Notes: generated by a model from the sequence alone, not told the origin. A stretch of 55,299 bases of DNA from Curtobacterium sp. A7_M15 (GCF_030705415.1 NZ_JAUZED010000004.1:1-55299), one strand, 5' to 3'; counted from the stretch's first letter, positions 1 through 10,202 are shown. A program made the numbers and translations.

Positions 1-202
1 TCGGCGTCGTCGTCGCGCGGGCCGTGGAGGCGCGGCTCGGCTCCGCAGCGACAGCCCGCCCGGCAGCGGCGGAGCCCGTTGCGGCTGTTCCGGTCGCGTG
101 GGCGACGCCCCACCCACCGGCCGCGCCGAGCGCGAGGCCGACCACCAGGCCGGCGGCGAGCAATCCCGTCGAGCGGGAGCGGGCCCCTCGTGTCCGTGTC
201 AT
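1..202 (-). CDS. Partial secreted or membrane-anchored protein, N-terminus only
   Basis: The minus strand opens with ATG at 202. A GAGGA ribosome-binding site lies at 213-209, six bases upstream. The first residues are basic (MTRTRGARSRSTG). A hydrophobic stretch follows (LLAAGLVVGLALGAAGG) and then an Ala/Thr/Ser-rich segment that runs off the left edge without a stop. This is the layout of a signal peptide or signal anchor with an exported low-complexity linker. No lipobox cysteine is visible. The catalytic part, if any, lies outside the window, so no function can be named. The permease at 528 is divergent from it. Confidence 0.6.
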   Translation of the reverse strand, partial: MTRTRGARSRSTGLLAAGLVVGLALGAAGGWGVAHATGTAATGSAAAGRAVAAEPSRASTARATTTP

Positions 203-527
203 CGGTCGTCCTCGTCCGTCGGGCGTCCGGCTCGGTGCCGGACGTGCCGAGCCGATCGTAGGGAACCGCGCCGGGAGCGCACCCGCTGTTCCGGACCCGT
301 GGCTGAGCATCCTCCCGGCTCGTCCCAGGCTTCCGCGGACACGACCGCGGCGACGTCACGGCAAGCGACGTCGCGTACATCCGTGCCGCACGGTGTGTAC
401 TCCATGGCGGGTCCGACGCGGCTCGCCACGTCGGTATCGTCAGCGGATCGGTCCACCCGATCAGGCCCGCGCACCGCCGCGCGGACCCCGACCCCCGCGG
501 CCCCGGTCGCGAGCAGGAGGCAAGCAC
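203..527. other. Gene-free divergent intergenic region
   Basis: These 325 bases separate the divergent partial gene and the permease gene and should hold both promoters. A reading frame covers much of it on the minus strand but has no recognisable domain and no ribosome-binding site, and I treat it as noise. A stretch at 391-400 (CGGTGTGTAC) resembles half of the palindrome upstream of gabT (see 14503-14521), which would make sense if the permease were co-regulated, but the match is weak. Confidence 0.4.
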
Positions 528-1940
528 ATGGCGTCACCGACCACCGTCACCGCCCCGCCCGGAACCGCGCGTGGTGGATCGCTGAAGCGGAGTCTCGGGC
601 TGTGGGCGATCGTCGGGCTGGGCCTCGGGTACATGACGCCGACCGTGGTGTTCGACACCTTCGGGATCGTCTCGGGCGAGACGAACGGCGCCGTGCCGAG
701 TGCGTACCTCATCGCCCTGGTGATCATGCTGCTCACGGCCGTCAGCTACGGGAAGATGGTCCGCGTCTACCCGGCGGCCGGGTCCGCCTACACGTACGTG
801 CGCGAGTCGATCCACCCGAACGCCGGCTTCATGGTCGGCTGGGCGTCCCTCCTCGACTACCTGCTGCTCCCGATGGTGAACGCGCTCATCATCCGGCTGT
901 ACCTCGAGCAGGTCTTCCCGGCGCTGCCGGCGTGGGTGACGGTCGTCGTCTACACGCTCTTCGTCACGACCGTGATCTGCCTGTCGATGCGCGGCACCTC
1001 GAACCTCAACATGGTCCTGCTGATCGGCGCGATCCTGGCGATGATCGCGTTCGTCGTGTTCACCGTGATCGAGCTCGTCCAGGGCGCGGGTGCCGGCACC
1101 GTCGTCAGTGCCGGACCGTTCGTGCACGACGGTGTCACGATGTCCGCCCTGCTCACCGGCGCGACCGTGGTGTGCTTCTCGTTCATCGGGTTCGACGCGG
1201 TGACGATGTACACGGAAGAGGCGAAGAGCATCCGCATCATGCCGAAGGCGATCCTCCTGACCGTCCTGATCGGCGGGCTCATCTTCCTCGTCTCGGCGTA
1301 CTTCGCGCAGCTCCGATTCCCGACGAACGCGCCGTTCGGCGAGTTCACCGACGACCCGCTCCCCCAGATCGGACTGCTCGTCGGCGGTCGGGTGTTCCAG
1401 GCGATCCTCGTCGCCGCCGGGTTCGTCGCCGCACTCGCCTCCGGCCTGGCCTCGCACGCCAGCGTCGCCCGCATGCTGCTCGTGATGGGACGCAACAACG
1501 TCCTGCCGAAGCGGGTGTTCGGGTACGTGAGCCCGCGCACCCGCACCCCGATCCCGAACGTCGTCATCGTCGGCGCGGTCACGCTCCTCGCGATGACGTT
1601 CTCGCTCGACACCATCTCGGCGTACATCAACTTCGGCGCCCTCATCGCCTTCACGTTCGTCAACCTGACGGTCATCGTGCACTTCGCCTGGCGTGGGGGC
1701 CGTCGGCACACCGCCCGTGACCGGTTCGCCTACATCGTGCTCCCCGGGGTCGCGATGCTGCTGACGGGTGTTCTCTGGTCGCAGCTGCACGCCGACGCCC
1801 TGATCGCCGGCGGTGTCTGGGCCGCGATCGGCTTCGTGTACCTGCTGGTGATCACGAAGGGGTTCCGGATCCAGCCGAAGGGCTTCGACGAGAACCAGCC
1901 CGTCACCGGCGTCAACAAGCAGCTGACCGACCAGGTCTGA
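528..1940 (+). CDS. APC-superfamily amino acid/polyamine permease, putrescine-importer type
   Basis: This 470-residue membrane protein has about twelve hydrophobic segments. The start ATG at 528 has AGGAGG at 515-520; the longer frame upstream is Arg/Pro-rich noise. The first helix carries the APC signature GLGLGYMTPTVVFDTFG, and helix 6 has the VCFSFIGFDAVT motif of the substrate-binding unwound region, followed by TEEAK. The overall pattern is that of PuuP-like putrescine importers and related amino-acid permeases. It lies 34 bases upstream of an aldehyde dehydrogenase and in the same region as a putrescine oxidase and GABA transaminase, so putrescine or GABA uptake is the best guess; substrate is inferred. 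Confidence 0.85.
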   Translation: MASPTTVTAPPGTARGGSLKRSLGLWAIVGLGLGYMTPTVVFDTFGIVSGETNGAVPSAYLIALVIMLLTAVSYGKMVRVYPAAGSAYTYVRESIHPNAGFMVGWASLLDYLLLPMVNALIIRLYLEQVFPALPAWVTVVVYTLFVTTVICLSMRGTSNLNMVLLIGAILAMIAFVVFTVIELVQGAGAGTVVSAGPFVHDGVTMSALLTGATVVCFSFIGFDAVTMYTEEAKSIRIMPKAILLTVLIGGLIFLVSAYFAQLRFPTNAPFGEFTDDPLPQIGLLVGGRVFQAILVAAGFVAALASGLASHASVARMLLVMGRNNVLPKRVFGYVSPRTRTPIPNVVIVGAVTLLAMTFSLDTISAYINFGALIAFTFVNLTVIVHFAWRGGRRHTARDRFAYIVLPGVAMLLTGVLWSQLHADALIAGGVWAAIGFVYLLVITKGFRIQPKGFDENQPVTGVNKQLTDQV

Positions 1941-1974
1941 CCGACCACCCGGCCCGAACCACACAGGAGACACG

Positions 1975-3360
1975 ATGAACGACACGGCAACCGTCTACGC
2001 GGTCACCGACCCGGCCACCGGGGACACCCTCGCCACGTTCCCGACGATCACCGACGAGGACCTCCGCACGGCGATCGACACCGCCGACCGGACGCACGCC
2101 GAGTGGTCGCGCACGAGCACCGTCACCGATCGCGCCGCGCTGCTGCACCGCGTCGCGGACCTCTACCGGGAGCGCCGGGACGACCTCGCGACGACGATCG
2201 TCCGTGAGATGGCGAAGCCGATCGACCAGGCCTTCGGCGAGGTCGACTTCTGCGCCGACATCTACGACTACTACGCCGACCACGCCGCCGAGTTCCTGGC
2301 CGACCAGCCCATCACCCTGGCGGACGGCAGCGCGGGCAGCGCCTTCATCCGGAAGTCGTCGATCGGCGTGCTGCTCGGCATCATGCCGTGGAACTTCCCG
2401 GCGTACCAGATCGCCCGGTTCGCCGGTCCAAACCTCGTCATCGGCAACACCGTCCTGCTCAAGCACGCCCCGCAGTGCCCCGAGTCCGCACTCGCCATCG
2501 AGCGGATCTTCCACGACGCGGGCTTCCCCGAGGGCGCCTACACGAACGTCTTCGCCACGAACGACCAGGTCGCCGACGTGATCGCCGACCCGCGCGTGCA
2601 GGGTGTCTCGCTCACCGGCTCGGCGCGCGCCGGTGCCGCCGTCGCCGAGATCGCCGGCCGCAACCTCACCAAGGTCGTCCTCGAACTCGGCGGCTCGGAC
2701 CCGTTCATCCTGCTGTCGACCGACGACCTCGACGCGGTCGTCGAGTCGGCCGTCGCCACCCGCCTCGAGGGCAACGGCCAGGTCTGCAACGCCGCGAAGC
2801 GCTTCCTGGTCGCCGACCACCTGTACGACGACTTCCTGGCGAAGTTCACCGACGCGATGGCTGCGGTCTCCCCCGCCGATCCGACACAGCCCGGCGCCGA
2901 GCTCGGTCCGCTGTCCTCCCCCGCCGCCGCGGACCGGCTGCAGGAGCAGCTCACCGCCGCCACCGCCCAGGGTGCCACCGTCGTCACCGGCGGGCAGCGC
3001 CAGGGCAACGCCTTCACCCCGACGATCCTGACCGGGGTCACGCCCGACAACGACGCCTACCGCGAGGAGTTCTTCGGCCCGGTCGCCGCCGTGTACCGCG
3101 TCGAGGACGAGGACGCCGCGGTCACGATCGCCAACGACACCCCCTACGGCCTCGGTTCGTACCTCTTCACGACCGACGCCGAGCAGGCCCTGCGCGTCGC
3201 CGATCGGATCGACGCGGGGATGGTCTACGTGAACATCGTCGGGGCGGACAGCCCGGAGCTCCCCTTCGGCGGCGTCAAGGCGAGCGGCTTCGGCCGCGAG
3301 CTCGGCCCGCTCGGGGCCGACGAGTTCGTCAACAAGAAGCTGATCCGCATCGGCGGCTGA
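1975..3360 (+). CDS. NAD(P)-dependent aldehyde dehydrogenase (succinate-semialdehyde / aminobutyraldehyde type)
   Basis: This 461-residue ALDH-superfamily enzyme oxidises an aldehyde to an acid. AGGAGA stands seven bases before ATG 1975. Visible motifs are MPWNFP (cofactor side), the catalytic Glu in LELGGSDP near residue 236, and the catalytic Cys in GQVCNAAKRF near residue 270. The C-terminal FGGVKASGFGRELG fits the SSADH/GabD subgroup. It probably shares a transcript with the putrescine-type permease. A second ALDH lies in the gabT operon at 11.6-13.1 kb, so this one may handle 4-aminobutyraldehyde, the product of putrescine oxidase, while the other handles succinate semialdehyde. That division is inference. 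Confidence 0.85.
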   Translation: MNDTATVYAVTDPATGDTLATFPTITDEDLRTAIDTADRTHAEWSRTSTVTDRAALLHRVADLYRERRDDLATTIVREMAKPIDQAFGEVDFCADIYDYYADHAAEFLADQPITLADGSAGSAFIRKSSIGVLLGIMPWNFPAYQIARFAGPNLVIGNTVLLKHAPQCPESALAIERIFHDAGFPEGAYTNVFATNDQVADVIADPRVQGVSLTGSARAGAAVAEIAGRNLTKVVLELGGSDPFILLSTDDLDAVVESAVATRLEGNGQVCNAAKRFLVADHLYDDFLAKFTDAMAAVSPADPTQPGAELGPLSSPAAADRLQEQLTAATAQGATVVTGGQRQGNAFTPTILTGVTPDNDAYREEFFGPVAAVYRVEDEDAAVTIANDTPYGLGSYLFTTDAEQALRVADRIDAGMVYVNIVGADSPELPFGGVKASGFGRELGPLGADEFVNKKLIRIGG

Positions 3361-3382
3361 CGCCCTGGACCCGGAACGCGGC

Positions 3383-3424
3383 GGACGGGAGGCGCGGTGT
3401 CGGCTGGCACCGCGCCTCCCGTCC
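3383..3424. repeat. Hairpin repeat family A, copy 1 (likely terminator)
   Basis: A perfect 17-bp inverted repeat with arm GGACGGGAGGCGCGGTG and an 8-nt loop. It lies just after the aldehyde dehydrogenase stop. Four more copies in the window share the GGGAGGC...CCTCCC arms. There is only a short T-poor tail, so termination would be hairpin-driven. Confidence 0.75.
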
Positions 3425-3425
3425 T

Positions 3426-3443
3426 TGTATAAGCAGATGTATA
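3426..3443. promoter_or_regulatory. Candidate vapBC operator/promoter: direct repeat of TGTATA
   Basis: TGTATA occurs at 3426-3431 and again at 3438-3443, a 12-bp period, 28 bases before the antitoxin start. TATAGT at 3440-3445 could be the -10 element. VapB-type antitoxins usually bind repeats that overlap their own promoter. This short AT-rich island stands out in the GC-rich context. No -35 is obvious. Confidence 0.35.
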
Positions 3444-3470
3444 GTTTCCACGGGTACGGAGGAGGACATC

Positions 3471-3701
3471 ATGACCGTCACGACCATCGATCTCGACCAG
3501 GCCGTCCTCGACACTGCCAAGGAGCTCACGGGCGCGCGCACGAACCGCGACGTCGTGAACCGCGCACTGCAGACGCTCATCGCGGTCCGACGCCAGCCGG
3601 CCGCCGTCGAGCGGATCATCGCACGGACCTTCACGGACGAGCAGACAGAAGCGGCCGTCGAACACTACGACGCACCGGGATCCTCCTCGGACGAGGCGTG
3701 A
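3471..3701 (+). CDS. vapB: Antitoxin of a VapBC-type toxin-antitoxin pair
   Basis: A 76-residue protein with GGAGGAGGAC right before ATG 3471. The N-terminal half, with TIDLDQAVLDTAKEL and TGARTNRDVVNRALQ, matches the ribbon-helix-helix layout of VapB/DUF2191 antitoxins. The C-terminal tail is polar and probably wraps the toxin. Its stop overlaps the GTG start of the PIN-domain gene by 4 bp, which fits translational coupling. It should neutralise the toxin and repress the operon. Confidence 0.85.
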   Translation: MTVTTIDLDQAVLDTAKELTGARTNRDVVNRALQTLIAVRRQPAAVERIIARTFTDEQTEAAVEHYDAPGSSSDEA

Positions 3702-4102
3702 GCGCGTACATCGTCGACAACTCCGTTTGGTGGAAGGCCGGACGCCATGCCGGTATCGCTACGCGACTCCGTGCGGTGTCGACGCAGGACCTCATCATCA
3801 CGTGCCCCCCGCAGGTGCTCGAGTACTGCTTCTCCGCGCGGGACGCCGCCGAGCACGCGGATCTCCGACGAGACATGGAGGTGTTCTTCCCCGCCGAAGA
3901 GCACCCGAGCGCGACCGACGTCCTCACGCTGCAGAGTGCGCTGTGGAACGGCGGGTACGTCCGCGGTGCCGGCACCGTCGACTCACTGATCGCCGCCTAC
4001 GCGATCGCGAACGAGGCGATCGTGCTCACGGCGGATCGTGACTACGACCACATCGCCGCCGTCGTTCCGGACTTCCGGCACGAGTACCTGCCGGAGCGGT
4101 AG
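3698..4102 (+). CDS. vapC: PIN-domain ribonuclease toxin, VapC family
   Basis: A 134-residue PIN-domain protein starting at GTG 3698 inside the last codons of vapB. The expected four acidic positions are visible: Asp in YIVDNSVWW, Glu in QVLEYCFS, Asp in GTVDSLIAAYA, and Asp in LTADRDYDHIA. These coordinate Mg2+ for RNA cleavage in the family. Length and spacing are normal, so the toxin looks intact. It is followed by hairpin copy 2, shared with the convergent glgX. Confidence 0.88.
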   Translation: MSAYIVDNSVWWKAGRHAGIATRLRAVSTQDLIITCPPQVLEYCFSARDAAEHADLRRDMEVFFPAEEHPSATDVLTLQSALWNGGYVRGAGTVDSLIAAYAIANEAIVLTADRDYDHIAAVVPDFRHEYLPER

Positions 4103-4127
4103 GCGGCGCGACACCACGGCTCTGCAC

Positions 4128-4167
4128 GACGGGAGGCGCGGTGCCGGCTGGCACCGCGCCTCCCGTC
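4128..4167. repeat. Hairpin repeat family A, copy 2 (bidirectional terminator between vapC and glgX)
   Basis: An 18-bp perfect stem, arm GACGGGAGGCGCGGTGCC, with loop GGCT. It sits between two convergent genes, a typical place for a bidirectional terminator. The sequence is nearly identical to copy 1. Confidence 0.78.
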
Positions 4168-4188
4168 CGTCCATGGTGCGGCCCGGGA

Positions 4189-6207
<2,019 letters not shown>

Positions 6208-6275
6208 GTCGTCCTTGTACCGGTCGGCCGCTGTGACCACGGCTGGCTGGCGTACCCCGGCCCGTCACACCGCGG

Positions 6276-7016
6276 TCACTCGGGGATCCCCGAGGCGCCG
6301 TCCGGACGGCGCTGCCCGAGCTCTTCGCGGAGTGCGCGGACCTCGGCTGTCAGCTCCCGGATCTCGCGACGCGTCGCACTCTGGGCGGCCTCGTCCCGCT
6401 GCCCGACCTGCTCGATGATCCAGCTGGCGAGGGTGGCGGTGACGACACCGAGCAGGGCGATCCCACCGATCATCACCCCGGTCGCGATCAGCCGGCCCGC
6501 ATCGGTCACCGGCGTCAGGTCGCCGTAGCCGACGGTGGTGATCGTCACGACGGCCCACCAGAGGGCGTCGCCGAAGGACACGATGGTCGCCCCGGGCGCG
6601 TGCCGCTCGACGTCGAACACCGCGAGCGCCGACACGAAGACCAGCAGCGCGGTCGTCACGACGACGTACAGCGTGACGCGGCCCCGGACCGCGGCGCCGG
6701 TGGTGTGCTGCAGCACCCGGAACAGCTGGACGAGTCGGAGCAGCCGGAGTGGACGCAGGAACGGCAGTGCCACCGCGGCCAGGTCCAGCAGGTGTCGCAG
6801 GAACCACCGGAACCGCCGCTCCGCGAGCACGAGCATCACCACGTAGTCCACGACGAACAGGACCCACGTGACGTTGACCACGAGTTCGCACGCGAGACGC
6901 GCTCCGCCCCGTGGCTCGGCGAGGATCTCGACCGCGTACGCCGCGAGGAACGCGAGCGCCGCCGCTGCGAGTGGCCACTGGGTCACGCGCACCCACTGCG
7001 CCTGCGTCCACCTCAT
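6276..7016 (-). CDS. Voltage-gated-type potassium channel (Kch/KvAP-like)
   Basis: A 246-residue membrane protein with six hydrophobic segments. S4 carries regularly spaced arginines (LRPLRLLRLVQLFRV), and the pore loop has the K+ selectivity filter TTVGYGD near residues 160-166. After S6 a charged heptad-like tail (REIRELTAEVRALREEL) probably forms a coiled coil for tetramer assembly. No RCK domain is present. A TAGCGT -10-like hexamer ends six bases before ATG 7016, which points to a leaderless transcript. Confidence 0.88.
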   Translation of the reverse strand: MRWTQAQWVRVTQWPLAAAALAFLAAYAVEILAEPRGGARLACELVVNVTWVLFVVDYVVMLVLAERRFRWFLRHLLDLAAVALPFLRPLRLLRLVQLFRVLQHTTGAAVRGRVTLYVVVTTALLVFVSALAVFDVERHAPGATIVSFGDALWWAVVTITTVGYGDLTPVTDAGRLIATGVMIGGIALLGVVTATLASWIIEQVGQRDEAAQSATRREIRELTAEVRALREELGQRRPDGASGIPE

Positions 7017-7041
7017 GGACGAACGCTAACGTGCGCGCGGC

Positions 7042-7072
7042 CGGACGGGAGGTGTGCCCCGCCTCCCGTCCG
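7042..7072. repeat. Hairpin repeat family A, copy 3
   Basis: An 11-bp stem CGGACGGGAGG / CCTCCCGTCCG with a 9-nt loop, shorter than the other copies and with a different loop. It lies just beyond the stop of the SDR gene, so it can serve as its terminator. Confidence 0.65.
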
Positions 7073-7085
7073 TCGGCCGATCGCG

Positions 7086-7820
7086 TCAGACCGCGATCCG
7101 CCCACCGTCCACGGGCAGGACGGCGCCGTGCACGAAGGAGGCAGCGTCCGTGGCGAGGAAGACGATCGCCTCGGCGACCTCGTCGGCCGTGCCCGGTCGT
7201 CCGGCGGGGCCGGCGGCGGCGAGCTGGTCGAGGCTCTCGCCCATGGCGGCCGTGCCCTCGGTCCGGGTCGGGCCGGGGCTCACGGCGTTGACGCGGACGC
7301 CGGCGGGGCCGAACTCGGCCGCCCACGACTTCGTCAGCAGGACGAGTGCAGCCTTCGTCGAGCCGTACAGACCCATGCCGGCCGCACCGAACTCGGCAAC
7401 CATCGTCGTGACGTTCACGATCGCACCCGATCCCCGCTCCGCCATGCCGGGAGCCAGCTCGGAGACGAGGAAGTACGGCGCCTTGACGTTGATGTCGAAG
7501 ACCTCGTCGAAACCCTCAGAGGTGGTGTCTGCCGTGGCACCGAAGGGGAAGATGCCCGCGCTGTTGACGAGGACGTCGACCCTGCCGTCTCCGATCTCGA
7601 GTGCTGCTGCAGCGAGCTCCTTCGCGCTCGAGGCGTCGCGCAGGTCGGCTCGGACGAAGTCGGCGGAGCCGCCGGCAGCCCGGATGCGCTGCACCACCTG
7701 ATCGCCGCGCTCGGTGTTGCGACCGGAGACGACGACGTGCATCCCCGCCGCGGCGAGCCGCTCGGCGGTGGCGCGGCCGATGCCGCTGGTGGATCCGGTG
7801 ACGAGAGCGATTGAGGCCAT
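7086..7820 (-). CDS. Short-chain dehydrogenase/reductase (SDR, classical)
   Basis: A 244-residue classical SDR. The N-terminal TGSTSGIG binds NAD(P), the NSAG motif is present near residue 88, and the catalytic YGSTK (Tyr-x3-Lys) lies near 152. The NVTTM segment supplies the active-site hydroxyl region. The C-terminus has SPGPTRTEG and PVDGGRIAV. The substrate cannot be told from sequence; 3-oxoacyl-ACP-reductase-like or stress-related roles are possible. It is divergent from the TetR gene at 7897 and is probably its target. TAGGAC ends six bases before ATG. Confidence 0.88.
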   Translation of the reverse strand: MASIALVTGSTSGIGRATAERLAAAGMHVVVSGRNTERGDQVVQRIRAAGGSADFVRADLRDASSAKELAAAALEIGDGRVDVLVNSAGIFPFGATADTTSEGFDEVFDINVKAPYFLVSELAPGMAERGSGAIVNVTTMVAEFGAAGMGLYGSTKAALVLLTKSWAAEFGPAGVRVNAVSPGPTRTEGTAAMGESLDQLAAAGPAGRPGTADEVAEAIVFLATDAASFVHGAVLPVDGGRIAV

Positions 7821-7833
7821 GGTCGTGTCCTAA

Positions 7834-7880
7834 CTGAACAGATCGGTTCGATTGAAGTACTGGTAACTGTACAGATCAGT
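7834..7880. promoter_or_regulatory. Paired operator for the divergent SDR/TetR genes
   Basis: Two related 14-mers, CTGAACAGATCGGT at 7834-7847 and CTGTACAGATCAGT at 7867-7880, are spaced 33 bp start to start, about three helical turns. They agree at 12 of 14 positions and each shows partial dyad symmetry. They sit in the 76-bp gap between the two starts and overlap where both promoters must be. TetR-family autorepressors commonly bind such sites. Confidence 0.6.
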
Positions 7881-7896
7881 GCAGTAAAGTCAAACC

Positions 7897-8475
7897 GTGT
7901 CCGACACCACCGCTCCTCGCACCCGCCGCCGCCCCGCGTACGAGCGCGCCGTCGCCACCGCCGACCGGCTCTTCTACGAGCAGGGCATCCACGCAGTGGG
8001 CGTCGACCAGGTCGCGGCCGAGGCGGACATCTCGAAGGCGAGCCTCTACACGCACTTCCGGACTAAGGACGACCTCGTGCTCGGCTACCTGCGTGGCCGG
8101 AGCCGGGCGTGGCAGGAGCACGTCGCGGCCGAGCTGCCCGGGCGCGGGAGCACGCCACGCGAACAGGTGCTGGTGGTGTTCGACCTGCTCGGAGAGTGGT
8201 TCCATGAGCCGGGGTACCGCGGCTGTCCGTTCATCAACGTCGAGGCGGAGTACGGCCCCGGACACCCGACGCACGAGGTGACGCTCGAACACCGTGCGTG
8301 GGTCCGGGAACTCTTCACGTCGCTCCTCGCCGAGGCCGGCGCAGCCGATCCGGACGGCACGGCGCTGCAGCTGTGCCTGCTCTACGACGGAGCGATGGCG
8401 AGCGCGCAGGCCGACCCGTCGCGGCCCTGGGCGGCGGCGGCGCGTACGGCGGCCGAGCGGGTCATCGAGGCCTGA
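7897..8475 (+). CDS. TetR/AcrR-family transcriptional regulator
   Basis: A 192-residue repressor with an N-terminal helix-turn-helix (VDQVAAEADISKASLYTHF) and a C-terminal ligand domain that resembles TetR_C proteins controlling SDR or efflux genes. The start is GTG 7897; TAAAGT at 7885-7890 lies six bases before it, suggesting a leaderless mRNA. It is divergent from the SDR gene, with paired operators in between. It most likely represses both genes until a small ligand binds. The ligand is unknown. Confidence 0.85.
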   Translation: MSDTTAPRTRRRPAYERAVATADRLFYEQGIHAVGVDQVAAEADISKASLYTHFRTKDDLVLGYLRGRSRAWQEHVAAELPGRGSTPREQVLVVFDLLGEWFHEPGYRGCPFINVEAEYGPGHPTHEVTLEHRAWVRELFTSLLAEAGAADPDGTALQLCLLYDGAMASAQADPSRPWAAAARTAAERVIEA

Positions 8476-8505
8476 CGATGCCGGACCCGCTGGAGCGTGC
8501 CGGGG

Positions 8506-9360
8506 TCAGAGTCGACCCGGCACGAGACGCAGCCGCGGCGGCCGGAGCTGCGCCAGCGTGCTGTCGGCAGCGCACCGGTACCGGATGACGTCGTCGTCGA
8601 TCGGAGCCGAGGCGGACTCGGCCGGAGCCCACAGCAGCTGGTCCCGGTCGTCCCGACCACACGGCCGGACCGCCGGACGCTCGAGGATGGCCGTCCAGAC
8701 CTCGGAGACGCGCTCGGCGGCCCGACTGTCCAGCACGACGCAGAACCCTCCGGACTGCGGCGACCGGGCCCGGTCACGACGCCGGAGCCGGATCGGTACG
8801 TCGAAGGCCGCCCACCGGTCCGCGACCGCGAGGTGCCGCAACCAGTCGTCCACCGGGAGGCGGTCGATCCACCGGAAGGCGACGGTGGAGTTCGCCGCGA
8901 TCACGGCCTGGTGGCGGTCGACCCCGTCCACCAGGAACACCCCCTGGTTCCGCAACGGGTAGCGCACCTGCCGACGCCGGAGTGCGTGGGCGGTCGCCAG
9001 CATCTCGCGCGGTGAGTGGTTGACGAGGCGTCCTGACACCACCACTTCGACGTGCAGCCGCTCGTCCCGCGCACGGTCCGGCGAGACGCCCTCTCCCGCT
9101 GCGAGGCCGGGGTCGGTCTGCTGGCCGGCCTCCCAGACCTGCGCGTCGGTCGCCCACCGGTACGTGACGGCGTCGAGCACCATGTCCACGGTGGGTTGCC
9201 AGGATCCGAGCCACGCGGCGTGCCCGAGCTGGTTCTGCTGGTCGGCCGCGCGCGTGGCTGCCCGACCCGCCCGCCACGCGACGACGGCCGACGCGACCGC
9301 CACCGGGAGGCTCACCGTCGCGGCGACCGCGCTGATCGTTGCTGCGGTCGTCTCGTCCAT
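8506..9360 (-). CDS. Hypothetical protein with N-terminal membrane anchor
   Basis: A 284-residue protein of no recognised family. Residues 5-30 (AATISAVAATVSLPVAVASAVVAW) form one transmembrane helix. The rest is soluble and rich in Arg and Asp, with several hydrophobic strands (LHVEVVVSGRLVNHS, GVFLVDGVDRHQAVI), so a beta-rich domain is plausible. GATGAT lies six bases before ATG 9360. It is convergent with the TetR gene, 30 bp away. Coding support comes from the clean frame, start context and third-position GC. Confidence 0.65.
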   Translation of the reverse strand: MDETTAATISAVAATVSLPVAVASAVVAWRAGRAATRAADQQNQLGHAAWLGSWQPTVDMVLDAVTYRWATDAQVWEAGQQTDPGLAAGEGVSPDRARDERLHVEVVVSGRLVNHSPREMLATAHALRRRQVRYPLRNQGVFLVDGVDRHQAVIAANSTVAFRWIDRLPVDDWLRHLAVADRWAAFDVPIRLRRRDRARSPQSGGFCVVLDSRAAERVSEVWTAILERPAVRPCGRDDRDQLLWAPAESASAPIDDDVIRYRCAADSTLAQLRPPRLRLVPGRL

Positions 9361-9411
9361 GCCCCGATCATCGCAGGGACCGCCGACGGCGCGGGTGACG
9401 TCCGGAAGGGA

Positions 9412-9564
9412 CTACTGCGGGTCCGCCGGCTCGCCGCCCGAGTCGTGGTCGCTGTCCTGCTCCGGGTCCTGGGTGGCGTTCCCCGAGGGCGAGCCGTCCG
9501 GCAGGTCCTCGGTGTACTGCCGCTCGGTGTCGGTCGGGTCGCTGGTTCCGCTGGTGTCACTCAT
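9412..9564 (-). CDS. Small acidic hypothetical protein
   Basis: A 50-residue highly acidic, Ser/Thr/Asp-rich protein beginning MSDTSGTSDPTDTERQY and ending EPADPQ. It has no hydrophobic segment and is probably disordered. A TACGGT hexamer ends seven bases before ATG 9564, the same leaderless layout as its neighbours, which supports it as a real gene. The function is unknown. Confidence 0.5.
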   Translation of the reverse strand: MSDTSGTSDPTDTERQYTEDLPDGSPSGNATQDPEQDSDHDSGGEPADPQ

Positions 9565-9616
9565 GTCCGGGACCGTACGCGCGGTGCGTCCGGTGTCCGT
9601 TCAGGACCGGCATCGA

Positions 9617-10111
9617 TCAGCGGAGGAGCCGCACCGTCGCGCCGATCGGCCCGAAGCTCGACGTGGCGCCGTCCGGCTCGAAGCCGTTCCGCTGGTAGAA
9701 GGCGCGTGCCCGCGGGTTGTCCTCGGCCACCCACAGCGAGGCCGGTCTGGCTCCGAGGACGGCGTCGAGCAGCGCCTGGCCGGTGCCGTCGCCGTGGGCG
9801 CGCGCGAGCACGTAGAGCATCGTGAGCTCCTCGGGCCGGACGGCGTCGGGCCCGGTCGTCGCGTCGACCGCGGCGAAACCGACGATGCCCTCCGGGCCGT
9901 CGGCGACGACCGCCTCGAACGTGCCGTGGGCGAGGTTCGTCCGCCACATCTCGAGCCGCCGTCCGAGGTCGAACCACGGATCGGTGTCCGGGTCGGCGAC
10001 GAACCGGCCGTACGTCTCGCGCCAGGACGTGGTGTGCACCCGGGCGATGCCCTCGGCGTCGGCGGTGGTCGCCGGGCGGATCGTCACGGCATCGGTCGAC
10101 GGATTCCCCAT
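9617..10111 (-). CDS. GNAT-family N-acetyltransferase
   Basis: A 164-residue acetyltransferase. The acetyl-CoA binding motif A region is LYVLARAHGDGTGQALLDAVL, and the C-terminal NPRARAFYQRNGFEPDG is the usual motif B. The N-terminus VTIRPATTADAEGIARVHTTSWRE matches the family start. The acceptor substrate cannot be predicted. TACGGT ends six bases before ATG 10111. It lies downstream of the putrescine oxidase on the same strand but is separated by hairpin copy 4, so it is probably a separate transcript. Confidence 0.85.
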   Translation of the reverse strand: MGNPSTDAVTIRPATTADAEGIARVHTTSWRETYGRFVADPDTDPWFDLGRRLEMWRTNLAHGTFEAVVADGPEGIVGFAAVDATTGPDAVRPEELTMLYVLARAHGDGTGQALLDAVLGARPASLWVAEDNPRARAFYQRNGFEPDGATSSFGPIGATVRLLR

Positions 10112-10146
10112 GGGACGACCGTACCGGCCCGACCCGCACCGATGAC

Positions 10147-10188
10147 GGACGGGAGGCACGGTGCCGGCCCGCACCGCGCCTCCCGTCC
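10147..10188. repeat. Hairpin repeat family A, copy 4 (terminator of the gabT operon)
   Basis: An 18-bp stem with one A/C mismatch. The left arm reads GGACGGGAGGCACGGTGC. It stands 14 bp past the putrescine oxidase stop on the minus strand. The GGCACGG variant of the left arm is shared with copy 5. Confidence 0.75.
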
Positions 10189-10202
10189 ACCTCGGCGTGG
10201 GT

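Noticed and set aside
199..537. A 112-codon minus-strand frame in the left intergenic region
   Set aside because: No ribosome-binding site, no hydrophobic or domain pattern, and it overlaps the start region of the permease.
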